Origin: Lysobacterales bacterium
GTDB lineage: Bacteria; Pseudomonadota; Gammaproteobacteria; Xanthomonadales; SZUA-36
Length of the DNA stretch: 64,000 nt
Assembly: GCA_029859645.1 (NCBI GenBank)
Contig: JAOUCS010000003.1
Span: 1 to 64,000, forward strand
Direction of reading: 5' to 3'
The notes under the pieces were generated by a model. That model was not told the DNA's origin, searched no databases, and saw only the letters and a program-made list of their open reading frames with translations. Positions 35,517-44,105 of this stretch are shown here, one piece after another. Positions within the stretch are counted from its first letter, which is position 1, and each line of letters opens with the position of its first letter. Both the position numbers and the translations under genes were made by a program.

Positions 35517-36098
35517 TTACGACAAGTCATTTACAAGTGATTTTATCGTGTCTCCTTCGGCTTCCGCCGTGCAGGGATAGCCCGCATGATTCGTGCCGAA
35601 TTCCAGCCCGGCGCCTTCGCGCAGAGCGGCGATCATTGCCTCATCCAGCTCAAAACGCATGAAATGCACGGCCGAGGTTTTCTCATCGGTAGAGCGATCA
35701 AGGTCCTCGTTGGAGATGGCAAACACCTTTTCATGCCCCTCCACTCGCAACCAGACCAGGTGCTCGATGCCCACCAACTGGGCCAGGCGTTCCCGCCTAA
35801 CTGCGACGTCCTTGAACTCCAGCATGGCAGTGCATTTGAGGTTGCTGCCATCGGGGATCAGCGGGTTGTATGCCTCGAGTTCTTCCTCGATGCCGTCCGC
35901 TTCGAAGATTTTTTCGATGCGCAGCATTTCCTGCACCTGGTACTGGATGGTCAGGCGGTCTTCAAAATACAGTGACAGGTTCTCGCCGATGGTGACGCGG
36001 CGGTCCTTCTTGTGCTCCAGCACTCTGGCCCTGAATTCAGCGCGGTGCTCGGCGTACTTTTCAAGGGAGTAGAGGTCCTCCCGGCTTAAAGGGTTCAT
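35517..36098 (-). CDS. DUF3501 protein, partner of the Fe-S oxidoreductase
   Basis: 193 residues matching DUF3501: the start LSREDLYSLEKYAEHRAEFR, the middle LYFEDRLTIQYQVQEMLRIE, and the end GLEFGTNHAGYP. No signal peptide or metal-binding cluster is apparent. The family has no known function but is typically encoded beside a CCG-domain Fe-S oxidoreductase and a rubrerythrin, as here. It starts 3 bases after the oxidoreductase stop. A fragment with the same C-terminal motif lies at 32684-32788. Confidence 0.85.
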   Translation of the reverse strand: MNPLSREDLYSLEKYAEHRAEFRARVLEHKKDRRVTIGENLSLYFEDRLTIQYQVQEMLRIEKIFEADGIEEELEAYNPLIPDGSNLKCTAMLEFKDVAVRRERLAQLVGIEHLVWLRVEGHEKVFAISNEDLDRSTDEKTSAVHFMRFELDEAMIAALREGAGLEFGTNHAGYPCTAEAEGDTIKSLVNDLS

Positions 36099-36101
36099 GG
36101 G

Positions 36102-37427
36102 TCAGATTCCGTATGCTTTCCGCAATAAAGTCAGCGGATTGGTTTCAGCGTGTTTCAATTCAAGTGAATTGGCGATCTGGTCGGCTGCCATCGGGCAGTC
36201 GGATACCAGGTAATCCGGCTCCGCCTTCTTCGCGCGGTTGACGACCGGCCGCGCAATCTTCTGCGATTTCTCGTAAGTGTCTGCGCGCACGCCGTAGGTA
36301 CCGTCATGACCTGAGCAGCGCTCAATCATTTCGACCTGGGTATCGGGCACCAGCGCGAGTACATCGCGGGTCTTGGGGCCAATGTTCTGTACCCTCTGGT
36401 GGCAGGGTACCTGCCAGACCACTTTACCCAGCGGCTGCTTGAACTCGGTATTCAGCAAGCCGGCTTTGTGGCGGTGCACCAGGTATTCGAACGGGTCATA
36501 CATGTGCTGCTTTACTTTCTGAACGTCCGGGTCGTCCGGGTACATCAGGGGCAGTTCCTGTTTGAACATCAGCACGCAGGAGGGGATGCCGGCAACGATA
36601 TCCCAGCCTTCGTCGATCAGGCGGACGAGTTCAGGGATGTTTTTGCGCCGGTACTTGTCGACCGTCTCCAGGTCACCCTGTTCCAGCTTCGGCATGCCGC
36701 AGCACTCCTCCTTGTCGGTCAGCCGCACCGGGATGCCATTGTGCTCGAATACCCGGATCAGGTCCTGCCCGATATCCGGTGTGTTCACGTTGCAGTAACA
36801 GGTGGCGAACAGGGCTACTTTGCCGGTGGTAGGCCCGGCTTGTTTAACCGTGGCCTGGGCCGGTTGATGATCTTTTTCACGCCGCCGCAGGGTTTTTGAA
36901 TGAAACTCCGGCAAGTGGGCGTCAGGGTGCAGATCCATGACCTTTGCCATCACCTTACGCACGCCCTTGTTGCGGTTGGAGGCGTTAATCATGCTGCCGA
37001 CGACCGGCAGGCTGCCCACCTTGCCCTGGATCTTGGTGTTGCTGATCAGTTTATGGCTCAGTTTTCGTTCGCCCTTCTTGAACTGGACAGCCTTTGCCCG
37101 CAGCATCACATGCGGAAAATCGAGGTTCCATTCATGCGGTGGCACGTAGGGACACTTGGTCTGGTAACACAGGTCGCACATGAAACACTGGTCCACCACT
37201 TTCCAGTAATCTTCCTTGGCAACGCCGTCAACTTCGAAAGTTTCGGATTCATCCACCAGGTCAAAGAGCGTAGGGTAAGCGTCACAAAGCGAGACGCAGC
37301 GCCGGCAGCCGTGACAGATGTCGAAAATGCGCTCCAGCTCCTCGAAGAGCTTCTCTTCGTTGTAAAAATCGGGGTTGGTCCAATCAAGTGCATGTCGTGT
37401 TGGGGCCTCGAGACTGCCTTCTCGCAT
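36102..37427 (-). CDS. CCG-domain Fe-S oxidoreductase (GlpC/HdrB-like)
   Basis: 441 residues. Two ferredoxin-like cluster sites lie near the N terminus: CHGCRRCVSLC around 40-50 and CFMCDLCYQTKCP around 81-93. Two cysteine-rich CCG-type domains follow: FATCYCNVNTPDIG ... DKEECCGMPKLE and VPCHQRVQNIGPK ... IERCSGHDGTYG. The second has Ser in place of the middle Cys of CCG. No NAD(P) or flavin site is visible, so it relays electrons between unknown donor and acceptor. AGGAGG sits 7 bases before the ATG. Lies between rubrerythrin and DUF3501. Confidence 0.88.
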   Translation of the reverse strand: MREGSLEAPTRHALDWTNPDFYNEEKLFEELERIFDICHGCRRCVSLCDAYPTLFDLVDESETFEVDGVAKEDYWKVVDQCFMCDLCYQTKCPYVPPHEWNLDFPHVMLRAKAVQFKKGERKLSHKLISNTKIQGKVGSLPVVGSMINASNRNKGVRKVMAKVMDLHPDAHLPEFHSKTLRRREKDHQPAQATVKQAGPTTGKVALFATCYCNVNTPDIGQDLIRVFEHNGIPVRLTDKEECCGMPKLEQGDLETVDKYRRKNIPELVRLIDEGWDIVAGIPSCVLMFKQELPLMYPDDPDVQKVKQHMYDPFEYLVHRHKAGLLNTEFKQPLGKVVWQVPCHQRVQNIGPKTRDVLALVPDTQVEMIERCSGHDGTYGVRADTYEKSQKIARPVVNRAKKAEPDYLVSDCPMAADQIANSLELKHAETNPLTLLRKAYGI

Positions 37428-37455
37428 GGTCGTGCCTCCTGTGCTGACAGAGCCA

Positions 37456-37475
37456 CCGGCGCAGAATTGCGCCGG
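37456..37475 (-). other. Stem-loop between rubrerythrin and Fe-S oxidoreductase genes
   Basis: A perfect 8-bp stem CCGGCGCA/TGCGCCGG with a GAAT loop in the 106-base gap. No T tract follows, so it is not a standard terminator. It may be an RNA-processing or partial attenuation element that lets rubrerythrin be expressed above the downstream genes. Confidence 0.4.
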
Positions 37476-37533
37476 GGTCCGCAGACTAGATCAATCGTTC
37501 ACGCCGAAAGGACACGGCGCGGGGGAACGGATA

Positions 37534-37950
37534 TCAGTCCAGTTCGTCCAGTGCTTTCTGAAAACGGTTGGCGTGAGAACGCTCAGCCTTGGCCAGGGTC
37601 TCGAACCAATCTGCAATTTCATCAAAACCTTCGTCGCGGGCGGTTGCTGCCATACCGGGATACATGTCGGTGTATTCGTGGGTCTCGCCGGCGATGGCGG
37701 CTTTCAGGTTATCTGAAGTCGGGCCGATCGGCAGGCCGGTGGCGGGGTCGCCCGCTTCTTCCAGGTATTCCAGGTGACCGTGCGCATGGCCGGTCTCGCC
37801 TTCGGCGGTGGAACGGAAAACGGTGGAGACGTCGTTGTAACCTTCAACGTCAGCGCGCTGTGCGAAATACAGGTAACGGCGGTTGGCCTGTGATTCACCG
37901 GCGAATGCGTCTTTCAGGTTCTGTTCGGTTTGGGTGCCTTTCAGTGACAT
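37534..37950 (-). CDS. Rubrerythrin-type diiron protein lacking rubredoxin domain
   Basis: 138 residues from the ATG at 37950. A TTG 21 bases upstream overlaps the GGAG ribosome site and is rejected. It is a four-helix diiron protein with the rubrerythrin ligand pattern: Glu in [18 protein letters not shown] (ExxH), Glu in IAGETHEY, and AERSHANRF (ExxH). It contains no cysteine at all, so the rubredoxin electron-entry domain is missing and an external donor is required. Rubrerythrins reduce hydrogen peroxide to water. First gene of a rubrerythrin-oxidoreductase-DUF3501 operon. Confidence 0.92.
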   Translation of the reverse strand: MSLKGTQTEQNLKDAFAGESQANRRYLYFAQRADVEGYNDVSTVFRSTAEGETGHAHGHLEYLEEAGDPATGLPIGPTSDNLKAAIAGETHEYTDMYPGMAATARDEGFDEIADWFETLAKAERSHANRFQKALDELD

Positions 37951-37977
37951 GGGATTCCTATCTCCTTTCAATGGGTA

Positions 37978-38010
37978 TAGAGGTACTTGCCTAATAAGAC
38001 TAGACCTCTA
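37978..38010 (-). promoter_or_regulatory. Interrupted palindrome in the rubrerythrin leader
   Basis: Arms TAGAGGT (37978-37984) and ACCTCTA (38004-38010) are perfect complements 19 bases apart, about 30-60 bases upstream of the rubrerythrin start. Could be an operator with two half-sites or a stem-loop in the leader. Confidence 0.3.
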
Positions 38011-38100
38011 ACCTTTATAGGTGAAATTGTATTTTCTGATAAGCCTGATAGGCAGGTTCAATGATCAGGATCAGCTGCGCTGGCCGACTCCCCGCATCAA

Positions 38101-38550
38101 TTACCGCTCATAAATAATAAAGGGTGAAAGGGTTGCCACCCGATCGTAAAGGCGCCGGCCGGCTTCATTGAAATGCTGGGTCATCCAGTACACTTCCGGG
38201 CAGCCTGCTTCATCCGCTTTTTGGTAGACGGCTTCGATCAGCGCTCGACCGACGCTTTTGCCCCGCTCGGATTTATCGACGTACAAGTCCTGCAGGTAAC
38301 AGACGTTTTCAACCTGCCAGCCGCTGCGGTGAAAAAGATAATGCGCCAGGCCGATGGGTTGTGATCCGCGCAGGGCGAGCAAGCCGAGGAATTCATTGGG
38401 CTGACTCGACAACATCCGGGCAAAGCTGCTTTGGTAAATCACTTCAGGCAACTCCGTCTCGTAATATTCAAGATACAGTTTCCAGAGGCGACGCCATTCG
38501 GCCTCATCACTGGCTTGCAAAGGGCGGATGGTCAATTCGGTTTCGGTCAT
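38101..38550 (-). CDS. GNAT family acetyltransferase
   Basis: 149 residues from the ATG at 38550, overlapping the thioredoxin-like gene's stop by 4 bases (ATGA); an ATG 15 bases upstream would overlap more. Acetyl-CoA binding core: CYLQDLYVDKSERGKSVGRALI with the R-x-x-G-x-G/A loop (RGKSVGRA), then CPEVYWMTQHFNEAGRRLYDRV. Small soluble GNATs of this form acetylate diverse amines or antibiotics; the substrate is not evident. Likely cotranscribed with the thioredoxin-like gene. Confidence 0.85.
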   Translation of the reverse strand: MTETELTIRPLQASDEAEWRRLWKLYLEYYETELPEVIYQSSFARMLSSQPNEFLGLLALRGSQPIGLAHYLFHRSGWQVENVCYLQDLYVDKSERGKSVGRALIEAVYQKADEAGCPEVYWMTQHFNEAGRRLYDRVATLSPFIIYER

Positions 38551-39410
38551 TGTGAAGTTTCCCATGAAAAGGCAGCGTACTGTGGGTAGTTCAGTTGAAT
38601 GTTTTGCTCTCCGGCCGCAGTTCGATTTCTGGCTTCTCGGCGCAGTTCATCGACATCCATTGGAACCTGCAAGCGGAAGACACGCACTTCATTCCAGTAG
38701 TCGTCGAACCCATCGGGCGGATTACCCTCTTTGTAAGCCCGCAGCATCGGTCCTATCACCCGATAGGCTGCATACAGCCGCAGAGCCTGGGTTTGCTCGA
38801 AAGCATCGATTTCATTCAGGAGTTTCCGCAATTCCTGTCCTTCAGCAGCTTTATTTTCCAGAGCCCCGGGGCCTGCTGATGCCATCAGCCGGAAATACGC
38901 TACTGAGTCCTCCATGCTGATCGTGTCCGCGCTGCCCCACTGGTGTCGGTTATCCGCATTGACCAGATTTCCGCTAACAGGATCGACGATCAGCACCGTG
39001 GGAGTCGCATAGTAGACAGGCGGCCCCAGGGCCTTGATGACTTCACTCCCTTGGTCCAGATAGCCAACGTCAACAAAAAGCGTTTCATAGTGGCTTTCGA
39101 TGATCGGGCGCAACGGCTGCTGGTAAATGCGTGACGCAAGGGCGCGGCTGTCGTGACACCAGTTGGCGCCCATGATGACCAGCACCAGCCGATCGTTCGC
39201 CCTGGCCGACTGACGTGTTTGCTCCAGTTCAGCCACGGGGTCGTCGGAAGGAAAAAAGAGTTCACCCGATGAATCGCCGGTGCTCGAAGCACTGGCTGCT
39301 CCCATAGCTACCAGGAAACTGACAGACAGGGTTGCCAGGGTGCGATAAATACAACCTTTGAGTTTCAAACGAATTCCGGGCAATCGAAGAAAACCCATTA
39401 TCGCTTTCAT
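38547..39410 (-). CDS. Exported thioredoxin-like protein with single active cysteine (CHDS)
   Basis: About 287 residues from the ATG at 39410. Several starts exist in the first 20 codons (39455, 39398), and none has a strong ribosome site. A signal segment RTLATLSVSFLVAMGAASAS precedes the body. The active-site segment is LVIMGANWCHDSRALASRIY, where the usual second Cys of CxxC is Ser. The PTVLIVDP cis-proline segment is present. A C-terminal helical half follows. With one cysteine it may bind or isomerise rather than reduce. Divergent from the racemase gene; overlaps the GNAT gene. Confidence 0.72.
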   Translation of the reverse strand: MKAIMGFLRLPGIRLKLKGCIYRTLATLSVSFLVAMGAASASSTGDSSGELFFPSDDPVAELEQTRQSARANDRLVLVIMGANWCHDSRALASRIYQQPLRPIIESHYETLFVDVGYLDQGSEVIKALGPPVYYATPTVLIVDPVSGNLVNADNRHQWGSADTISMEDSVAYFRLMASAGPGALENKAAEGQELRKLLNEIDAFEQTQALRLYAAYRVIGPMLRAYKEGNPPDGFDDYWNEVRVFRLQVPMDVDELRREARNRTAAGEQNIQLNYPQYAAFSWETSQ

Positions 39411-39469
39411 CATCCACATCGCAAGCGATATCATCATTGATTGACTGGATATCAACAGGGGGTCTTCCC

Positions 39470-40570
39470 TTGGGACCGCTTGAAGGACTGAAAATCGTCG
39501 AAGTTGCCGGACTGGGTCCCGGCCCGTTCTGCGGCATGATGCTCGCGGACCTGGGTGCCGACGTCGTTTGCGTCGATAGGGAGGCTGTACCGAGGCTGGA
39601 GCCGGCCAGCGACTGCACGCGGCGCGGCAAGCGATCGATCCTGCTGGACTTGAAATCAGCCGATGGGCGGGAAGCTGTTCTCAAGCTGGTGGAAAAAGCC
39701 GATGCTCTGTTCGAGGGGTTTCGGCCCGGTGTCATGGAGAAACTGGGTTTGGGCCCCGAGGAATGCATGCTGCGCAATCCCCGCCTGGTTTACGGACGCA
39801 TGACAGGCTGGGGCCAGATTGGCCCTCTGTCCAAGGCTGCCGGGCATGACATCAACTATATCTCACTGTCCGGGGCATTGGCGGCGATCGGCCGGAAGGG
39901 TGAAAAACCCACCGTGCCCCTGAACCTGGTCGGCGATTATGGGGGAGGCGCAATGATTCTGGCGCTTGGCCTGGTCAGCGCATTGCTGGAGTCGCAGAAA
40001 TCGGGCCAGGGACAGGTTGTGGATGCGGCAATGACTGATGGATCGGCCTTGATGATGTCGGTTTTCTATTCCCTGCAGGCGCAGGGACAGTGGCAAACCG
40101 AACGCGGCAGCAACTTGCTGGATGGCGGCGCTCATTTTTACGATGTTTATGAAACCAAAGATGGAAAGTACGTTTCGGTCGGGTCCCTTGAGCCGCATCT
40201 GTACGCCGAGTTGCTGGAAAAGCTGGGTGTTGATCAGGACGCGTTCGGGCCGCAATACAATCACGAATCCTGGCCTGAATTGAGGGGACAGTTTTCGACG
40301 CTGTTCAAGACCCGCAGCAGGCAGGAGTGGTGTGAGTTGCTGGAAGGCAGTGATGCCTGCTTTGCGCCGGTGCTGGATTTCAATGAAGCCGTGCATCATC
40401 CCCACAACCGAGCGCGGAAAACACATATCGAAGTTGGTGGCATGATACAACCTGCGCCTGCGCCCCGGTTCAGCCGTACATCCCCGGAAGTGTCCTTTGC
40501 CCCGCACGAACCGGGATCGGATTTTGACGCGGTCATGAAAGACTGGGGTGTCGGGGAGAAAAATGAGTAA
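39470..40570 (+). CDS. Alpha-methylacyl-CoA racemase (CaiB/BaiF superfamily)
   Basis: 366 residues. I chose TTG at 39470 (GPLEGLKIVEVAGLGPGPF), which has a GGGGG run 6 bases upstream and matches family N termini; an ATG at 39437 adds 11 residues. With this start, H126 (GHDINY), D156 (NLVGDYGGG) and E241 (VSVGSLEPHLY) fall exactly at the numbers of the catalytic residues of Mycobacterium tuberculosis MCR, as I recall them. That makes racemase the preferred call over a CoA-transferase. It epimerises 2-methylacyl-CoA so that branched fatty acids can enter beta-oxidation. Overlaps the aminotransferase start by 8 bases. Confidence 0.88.
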   Translation: MGPLEGLKIVEVAGLGPGPFCGMMLADLGADVVCVDREAVPRLEPASDCTRRGKRSILLDLKSADGREAVLKLVEKADALFEGFRPGVMEKLGLGPEECMLRNPRLVYGRMTGWGQIGPLSKAAGHDINYISLSGALAAIGRKGEKPTVPLNLVGDYGGGAMILALGLVSALLESQKSGQGQVVDAAMTDGSALMMSVFYSLQAQGQWQTERGSNLLDGGAHFYDVYETKDGKYVSVGSLEPHLYAELLEKLGVDQDAFGPQYNHESWPELRGQFSTLFKTRSRQEWCELLEGSDACFAPVLDFNEAVHHPHNRARKTHIEVGGMIQPAPAPRFSRTSPEVSFAPHEPGSDFDAVMKDWGVGEKNE

Positions 40571-41846
40571 CCAGGAACTGATACGGCGCCGCGACAGGGT
40601 GATGGGGCCGGCCTACAGGTTATTCTACGACGAACCGGTTCACCTGGTGCGTGGTAAAGGAGTCTGGTTGGTTGATGACGAGGGCAGAAAGTACCTGGAT
40701 TGCTACAACAACGTGGCATCGGTCGGCCATTGTCATCCACGTGTCGTTGAAGCCCTGAAGCGGCAAGCCTCAACGCTCAACACGCATACGCGGTACCTGC
40801 ATGAAAACGTGGTTGAATATGCGGAGCGGCTGACCGGCACGCTGCCGGGTGATTTGAGTGTTTGCATGCCTGTATGCACCGGCACAGAAGCGAATGAACT
40901 GGCTTTCCGCATTGCCCGGGCTGTGACAGGAAACCGGGGTACGATCGTGACCGGGTCCGCTTACCACGGAAACTCTTACGTCATTAACGAACTGTCCACC
41001 ATGGAGTACCCGGCATCCGAGCGACCGCGATACCTTGAGGTCGTCGAGGCGCCCTGCATTTATCGCGGCAGGTACCGAGCTGGCGAGACTCAGATCGGTG
41101 CAGCTTATGCTGCCCTGGTGGGAGAGGGAATCGACCGCCTCGCCGGCCGCCAGTACCAGCCAGCCCTGTTTATCTGCGACAACATTTTCAGCTCCAACGG
41201 CGTCCTGACACCGCCTCCGGAGTACTTGCAGGAAAGTTACCGGCGAGTCCGGGCGGCCGGTGGGCTGGCGGTTGCTGATGAAGTCCAGTCCGGACTATGC
41301 CGCCTCGGAGATCACATGTGGGGTTTCATGGATTCAGCGGTCGTGCCTGATATTGTGACGATGGGAAAACCGATGGGCGACGGACATCCACTGGCGGCCG
41401 TGGTCACGACACCGGGAATTGCTGAAAAATTCGCCCGGAAATACGACTACTTCAATACCTTTGGAGGCAATCCGGTTTCCGCCGCCGTCGGGCTGGCGGT
41501 GCTGGACGTCATCGAGGAGGAACAAATCCTGCAGAATGTGAAGTCGGTCGGCGACTACCTGGGCAGCGGCTTGCGAACGCTGGCGCAGCAGCATGAGGTG
41601 ATCGGCGATGTCAGGGGGAAAGGCCTGTTTTGGGGTGTGGAACTGGTCAGGAACCCGGATACCCGCGAACCCGCGGACACCGAGGCCCGGAAGGCCGCCG
41701 AGCACCTGCGCCACAATGGTATTCTGCTTGGTGTGTCCGGCCCCGGCAAAAACGTTATCAAGATCCGCCCACCGCTGGTGTTTTCCAGGGAGAACGCGGA
41801 TCAACTGCTGGAAGGTTTAAAGCTGGCGCTTACCGACCACCGGTAA
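40563..41846 (+). CDS. Class III (PLP) aminotransferase or phospho-lyase, ETNPPL/AGXT2-like
   Basis: 427 residues from the ATG at 40563, with GGGGAG in front. PLP-binding blocks: [43 protein letters not shown], and the Schiff-base Lys in [13 protein letters not shown]. The N-terminal region ([20 protein letters not shown] ... [19 protein letters not shown]) closely follows human ETNPPL/PHYKPL, which remove phosphate and ammonia from phosphoethanolamine or phosphohydroxylysine instead of transaminating. Which activity applies is open. A HAD phosphatase-like gene follows 31 bases later. Confidence 0.87.
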   Translation: MSNQELIRRRDRVMGPAYRLFYDEPVHLVRGKGVWLVDDEGRKYLDCYNNVASVGHCHPRVVEALKRQASTLNTHTRYLHENVVEYAERLTGTLPGDLSVCMPVCTGTEANELAFRIARAVTGNRGTIVTGSAYHGNSYVINELSTMEYPASERPRYLEVVEAPCIYRGRYRAGETQIGAAYAALVGEGIDRLAGRQYQPALFICDNIFSSNGVLTPPPEYLQESYRRVRAAGGLAVADEVQSGLCRLGDHMWGFMDSAVVPDIVTMGKPMGDGHPLAAVVTTPGIAEKFARKYDYFNTFGGNPVSAAVGLAVLDVIEEEQILQNVKSVGDYLGSGLRTLAQQHEVIGDVRGKGLFWGVELVRNPDTREPADTEARKAAEHLRHNGILLGVSGPGKNVIKIRPPLVFSRENADQLLEGLKLALTDHR

Positions 41847-41877
41847 ACACGGGAATTACGTTCTGCGGAGAAAATTT

Positions 41878-42546
41878 TTGAGAAGCGAAATTCAAAACGT
41901 GCTGTTTGACCTGGATGGAACCCTGGTCGACAGCAGTCATACCATCGGCATGAGCATCGATTTCGCACTGGAGCGAATGGCGGTTGAAAACGCACGGGAC
42001 AAACCGATCGAGTCCATGATCGGCAGGCCGTTGCTCGACATATTCCACCATGAATTCAAGATGACAGATGACCAGGCATACCAGGCGATAGACATTTACC
42101 GTGATTATTACGACAGCCTGAACCAGCAAGGTACGGATGTGTACGAGAGCATTCGCGATGTATTACCCGCACTGCAGAAGGCCGGCTACCGCCTGTTTGT
42201 CGCCACGGTCAAACCCACGCCAATTGCGGACAAGGTACTGAAGGACCTGGATTTGAGATCCTGCTTCGATGGTGTTTCCGGCGCCTCCATGGGTCCAAAG
42301 CGCCGCGATAAATCCAGCATCATTGCCCATGCCGTAAAAACCTTTGGTCTGGATCCTGTTCAATCCATAATGATCGGTGATCGCGACCAGGACATCCTGG
42401 GCGCGCGAGAAAACGGGATGGAGGCGATCGGAGTAACTTATGGATTCGGGTCGAGGGAAGAGCTGAGTTCTGCTGATCCTGCGCACTTGGTCGATCACTC
42501 GGAACAAATCATTAATCTGCTGGTGAACCCGGATGCCGCAGAGTAG
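41878..42546 (+). CDS. HAD-superfamily phosphatase (PGPase-like)
   Basis: 222 residues from TTG at 41878, with GGAG 7 bases upstream, so the rare start is credible. HAD motifs: FDLDGTLVDSS near 11-21, ATVKPTP (motif II region), PKRRDKSSI (motif III Lys), and MIGDRDQDILGARENGM (motif IV). The cap type matches phosphoglycolate-phosphatase-like enzymes. Phosphorylated small molecules are the general substrates; the neighbouring ETNPPL-like gene hints at a phosphate-bearing pathway. Confidence 0.88.
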   Translation: MRSEIQNVLFDLDGTLVDSSHTIGMSIDFALERMAVENARDKPIESMIGRPLLDIFHHEFKMTDDQAYQAIDIYRDYYDSLNQQGTDVYESIRDVLPALQKAGYRLFVATVKPTPIADKVLKDLDLRSCFDGVSGASMGPKRRDKSSIIAHAVKTFGLDPVQSIMIGDRDQDILGARENGMEAIGVTYGFGSREELSSADPAHLVDHSEQIINLLVNPDAAE

Positions 42547-42579
42547 TCGAACAGCCATAACCATCAACACAGGTGCTAC

Positions 42580-43074
42580 ATGATCACCAGGTATGCTTCC
42601 CTGGCAGCGTTTCTGCTGCTGGTTACCCTGACTTCCCTGACCGGCTCCAGCTTCGAGGCCGGTGAGTGGTACTACAGCACCATGCGCCATCCTTCCTGGT
42701 GGCCGCCGGGATGGTTTTTCGTCCTGGCCTGGACCGTCGTGTATATCACCATGGCCGTGGCCGCGTGGAACGCCTGGATGACCGGGCACTTTTCCCGAAC
42801 CGGCGCCATCACCTGGTGGGTGTTCCTGCTGGTCCTGAACGTTTGCTGGTTCGCCCTGTTTTTTGGCCTGCACAGACCGGGTTACAGTTTGCTGTTGCTG
42901 AGTGTCATGGCGGGTTTGTCCCTGTTTTGCATGCGGGCATTCGGCAAGCTGTCCAGGCAGGCTGCACTGCTGCTGTTGCCATACCTGTTCTGGATCATCT
43001 GCCTGTGGCTGCTGAACCTGGCTATCTGGTCCTACAACGGCGGCCCGCTGCAACCCCTGTTCTGGAAGCCCTGA
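42580..43074 (+). CDS. tspO: TspO/MBR family membrane protein
   Basis: 164 residues with five hydrophobic helices, the TspO size and topology. Family features: EWYYSTMRHPSWWPPGWFF near 28-46, LAWTVVYITMAVAAWNAW, VCWFALFFGLHRPG, and the last helix LFWIICLWLLNLAIW. TspO proteins bind porphyrins and may regulate tetrapyrrole or stress metabolism. Starts 33 bases after the HAD gene, so it may share the transcript. Convergent with the VOC gene. Confidence 0.88.
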   Translation: MITRYASLAAFLLLVTLTSLTGSSFEAGEWYYSTMRHPSWWPPGWFFVLAWTVVYITMAVAAWNAWMTGHFSRTGAITWWVFLLVLNVCWFALFFGLHRPGYSLLLLSVMAGLSLFCMRAFGKLSRQAALLLLPYLFWIICLWLLNLAIWSYNGGPLQPLFWKP

Positions 43075-43086
43075 GCGGCGTATTCC

Positions 43087-43470
43087 CTACGACTCAGGTG
43101 GAGTCATGCAGAAGACGTTCAGCTTGTTGCCGTCGAGATCGCGGAAGTAACCGGCATAGAATCCGTCGGACCGGGGGCCGGCAGGTCCTTCGTCGGTTCC
43201 GCCCAGTTCGATGGCCTTGTCATAAACTTTGTGAACCAGTTCTTTTGAACCCACTGCAAGCGCCACCATTGTTCCATTGCCCGGGGTTGCAGGCTTCCCA
43301 TTAAACGGTTTGGTCACGGAAATGCCGGGCTGATCGGGCTCAACGGCCCAGGCAACGAATACATCTTCGAACTCCATGAACCGGCTGGCGCCCAGTTCCG
43401 CCAGCAACTCGTCGTAAAAAGCCACGGCACGGGGAAGGTCGTTGGTTCCGAGGGTAACGTATCCGATCAT
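43087..43470 (-). CDS. VOC family (glyoxalase/bleomycin resistance-like) protein
   Basis: 127 residues, one VOC domain of paired beta-alpha-beta units: IGYVTLGTNDLPRAVAFYDE at 2-21 and VHKVYDKAIELGGTDEGPAG, ending YFRDLDGNKLNVF. The terminal metal Glu is not in the usual E-L-x-G place, and the first-strand His is replaced by Tyr (IGYVTLG), so it may not bind metal like glyoxalase I. Function unknown. Follows the NnrU gene by 15 bases on the same strand. Confidence 0.85.
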   Translation of the reverse strand: MIGYVTLGTNDLPRAVAFYDELLAELGASRFMEFEDVFVAWAVEPDQPGISVTKPFNGKPATPGNGTMVALAVGSKELVHKVYDKAIELGGTDEGPAGPRSDGFYAGYFRDLDGNKLNVFCMTPPES

Positions 43471-43485
43471 TTCAATACTCCTGAA

Positions 43486-44049
43486 TCAGGCAAACGGTGA
43501 AAATCCAAACAGCCACTGGTGTGACAGGGCGACGATGATATAAGTGGTGAAACCGGCGACCAGCAGGATGATGTCTTTCTTTCGAGGCACGGGGTCGGGT
43601 TTGACCCAGGCTCCGTCACGCCGGTTCAGCAAGATGATTTCAATGATCGCCCACAGCGCCAGCCCGCCGAACAACACGATGGAGCGCGCTTCGCCATTGG
43701 CCAGCAGGTGGGCGATTCCCCACAAGGCAACACCGGACAGCTGCGGGTGCCTGATGATTCGCTTGAGGTTGGTGGCGTGGTGTGATGCGATAAAAAGAAT
43801 GAACGCGACCAGTACCAGTAGAGAGGTCAGGTGACGCCCCCAGACTGGTGGCAGATAGATGCTCTCAGGAATGGAGGCTTTCCAGCCTGAGATCACCAGG
43901 TATAGCGACAACACCATGAGCAGGGCAAAAATACCCTTGTATGGCTTTTCACCGACTTTGGAAATCAGGCTTTTCCGGAAATCTACAGCTATCGCGGGAA
44001 TGAAGTGCATCACACTCCAGAGCAGGACACCGAGCACGAGTTTGATCAT
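43486..44049 (-). CDS. NnrU-family membrane protein
   Basis: 187 residues with about five hydrophobic helices. Typical NnrU segments: LLWSVMHFIPAIAVDFRKSL near the N terminus, YKGIFALLMVLSLYLVISGW, FIASHHATNLKRIIRHPQLSG and AIIEIILLNRRDGAW. NnrU was named from denitrification clusters but is widespread; isoprenylcysteine methyltransferase-like folds share the HPQ motif. No nitrogen-oxide genes are nearby. Divergent from the porin gene, 56 bases between starts. Confidence 0.87.
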   Translation of the reverse strand: MIKLVLGVLLWSVMHFIPAIAVDFRKSLISKVGEKPYKGIFALLMVLSLYLVISGWKASIPESIYLPPVWGRHLTSLLVLVAFILFIASHHATNLKRIIRHPQLSGVALWGIAHLLANGEARSIVLFGGLALWAIIEIILLNRRDGAWVKPDPVPRKKDIILLVAGFTTYIIVALSHQWLFGFSPFA

Positions 44050-44105
44050 GGTAATTTCCTGAGTTTTCGGGCGACGTTTTTCAGTTTAAGCGCTGACGGC
44101 AAATA

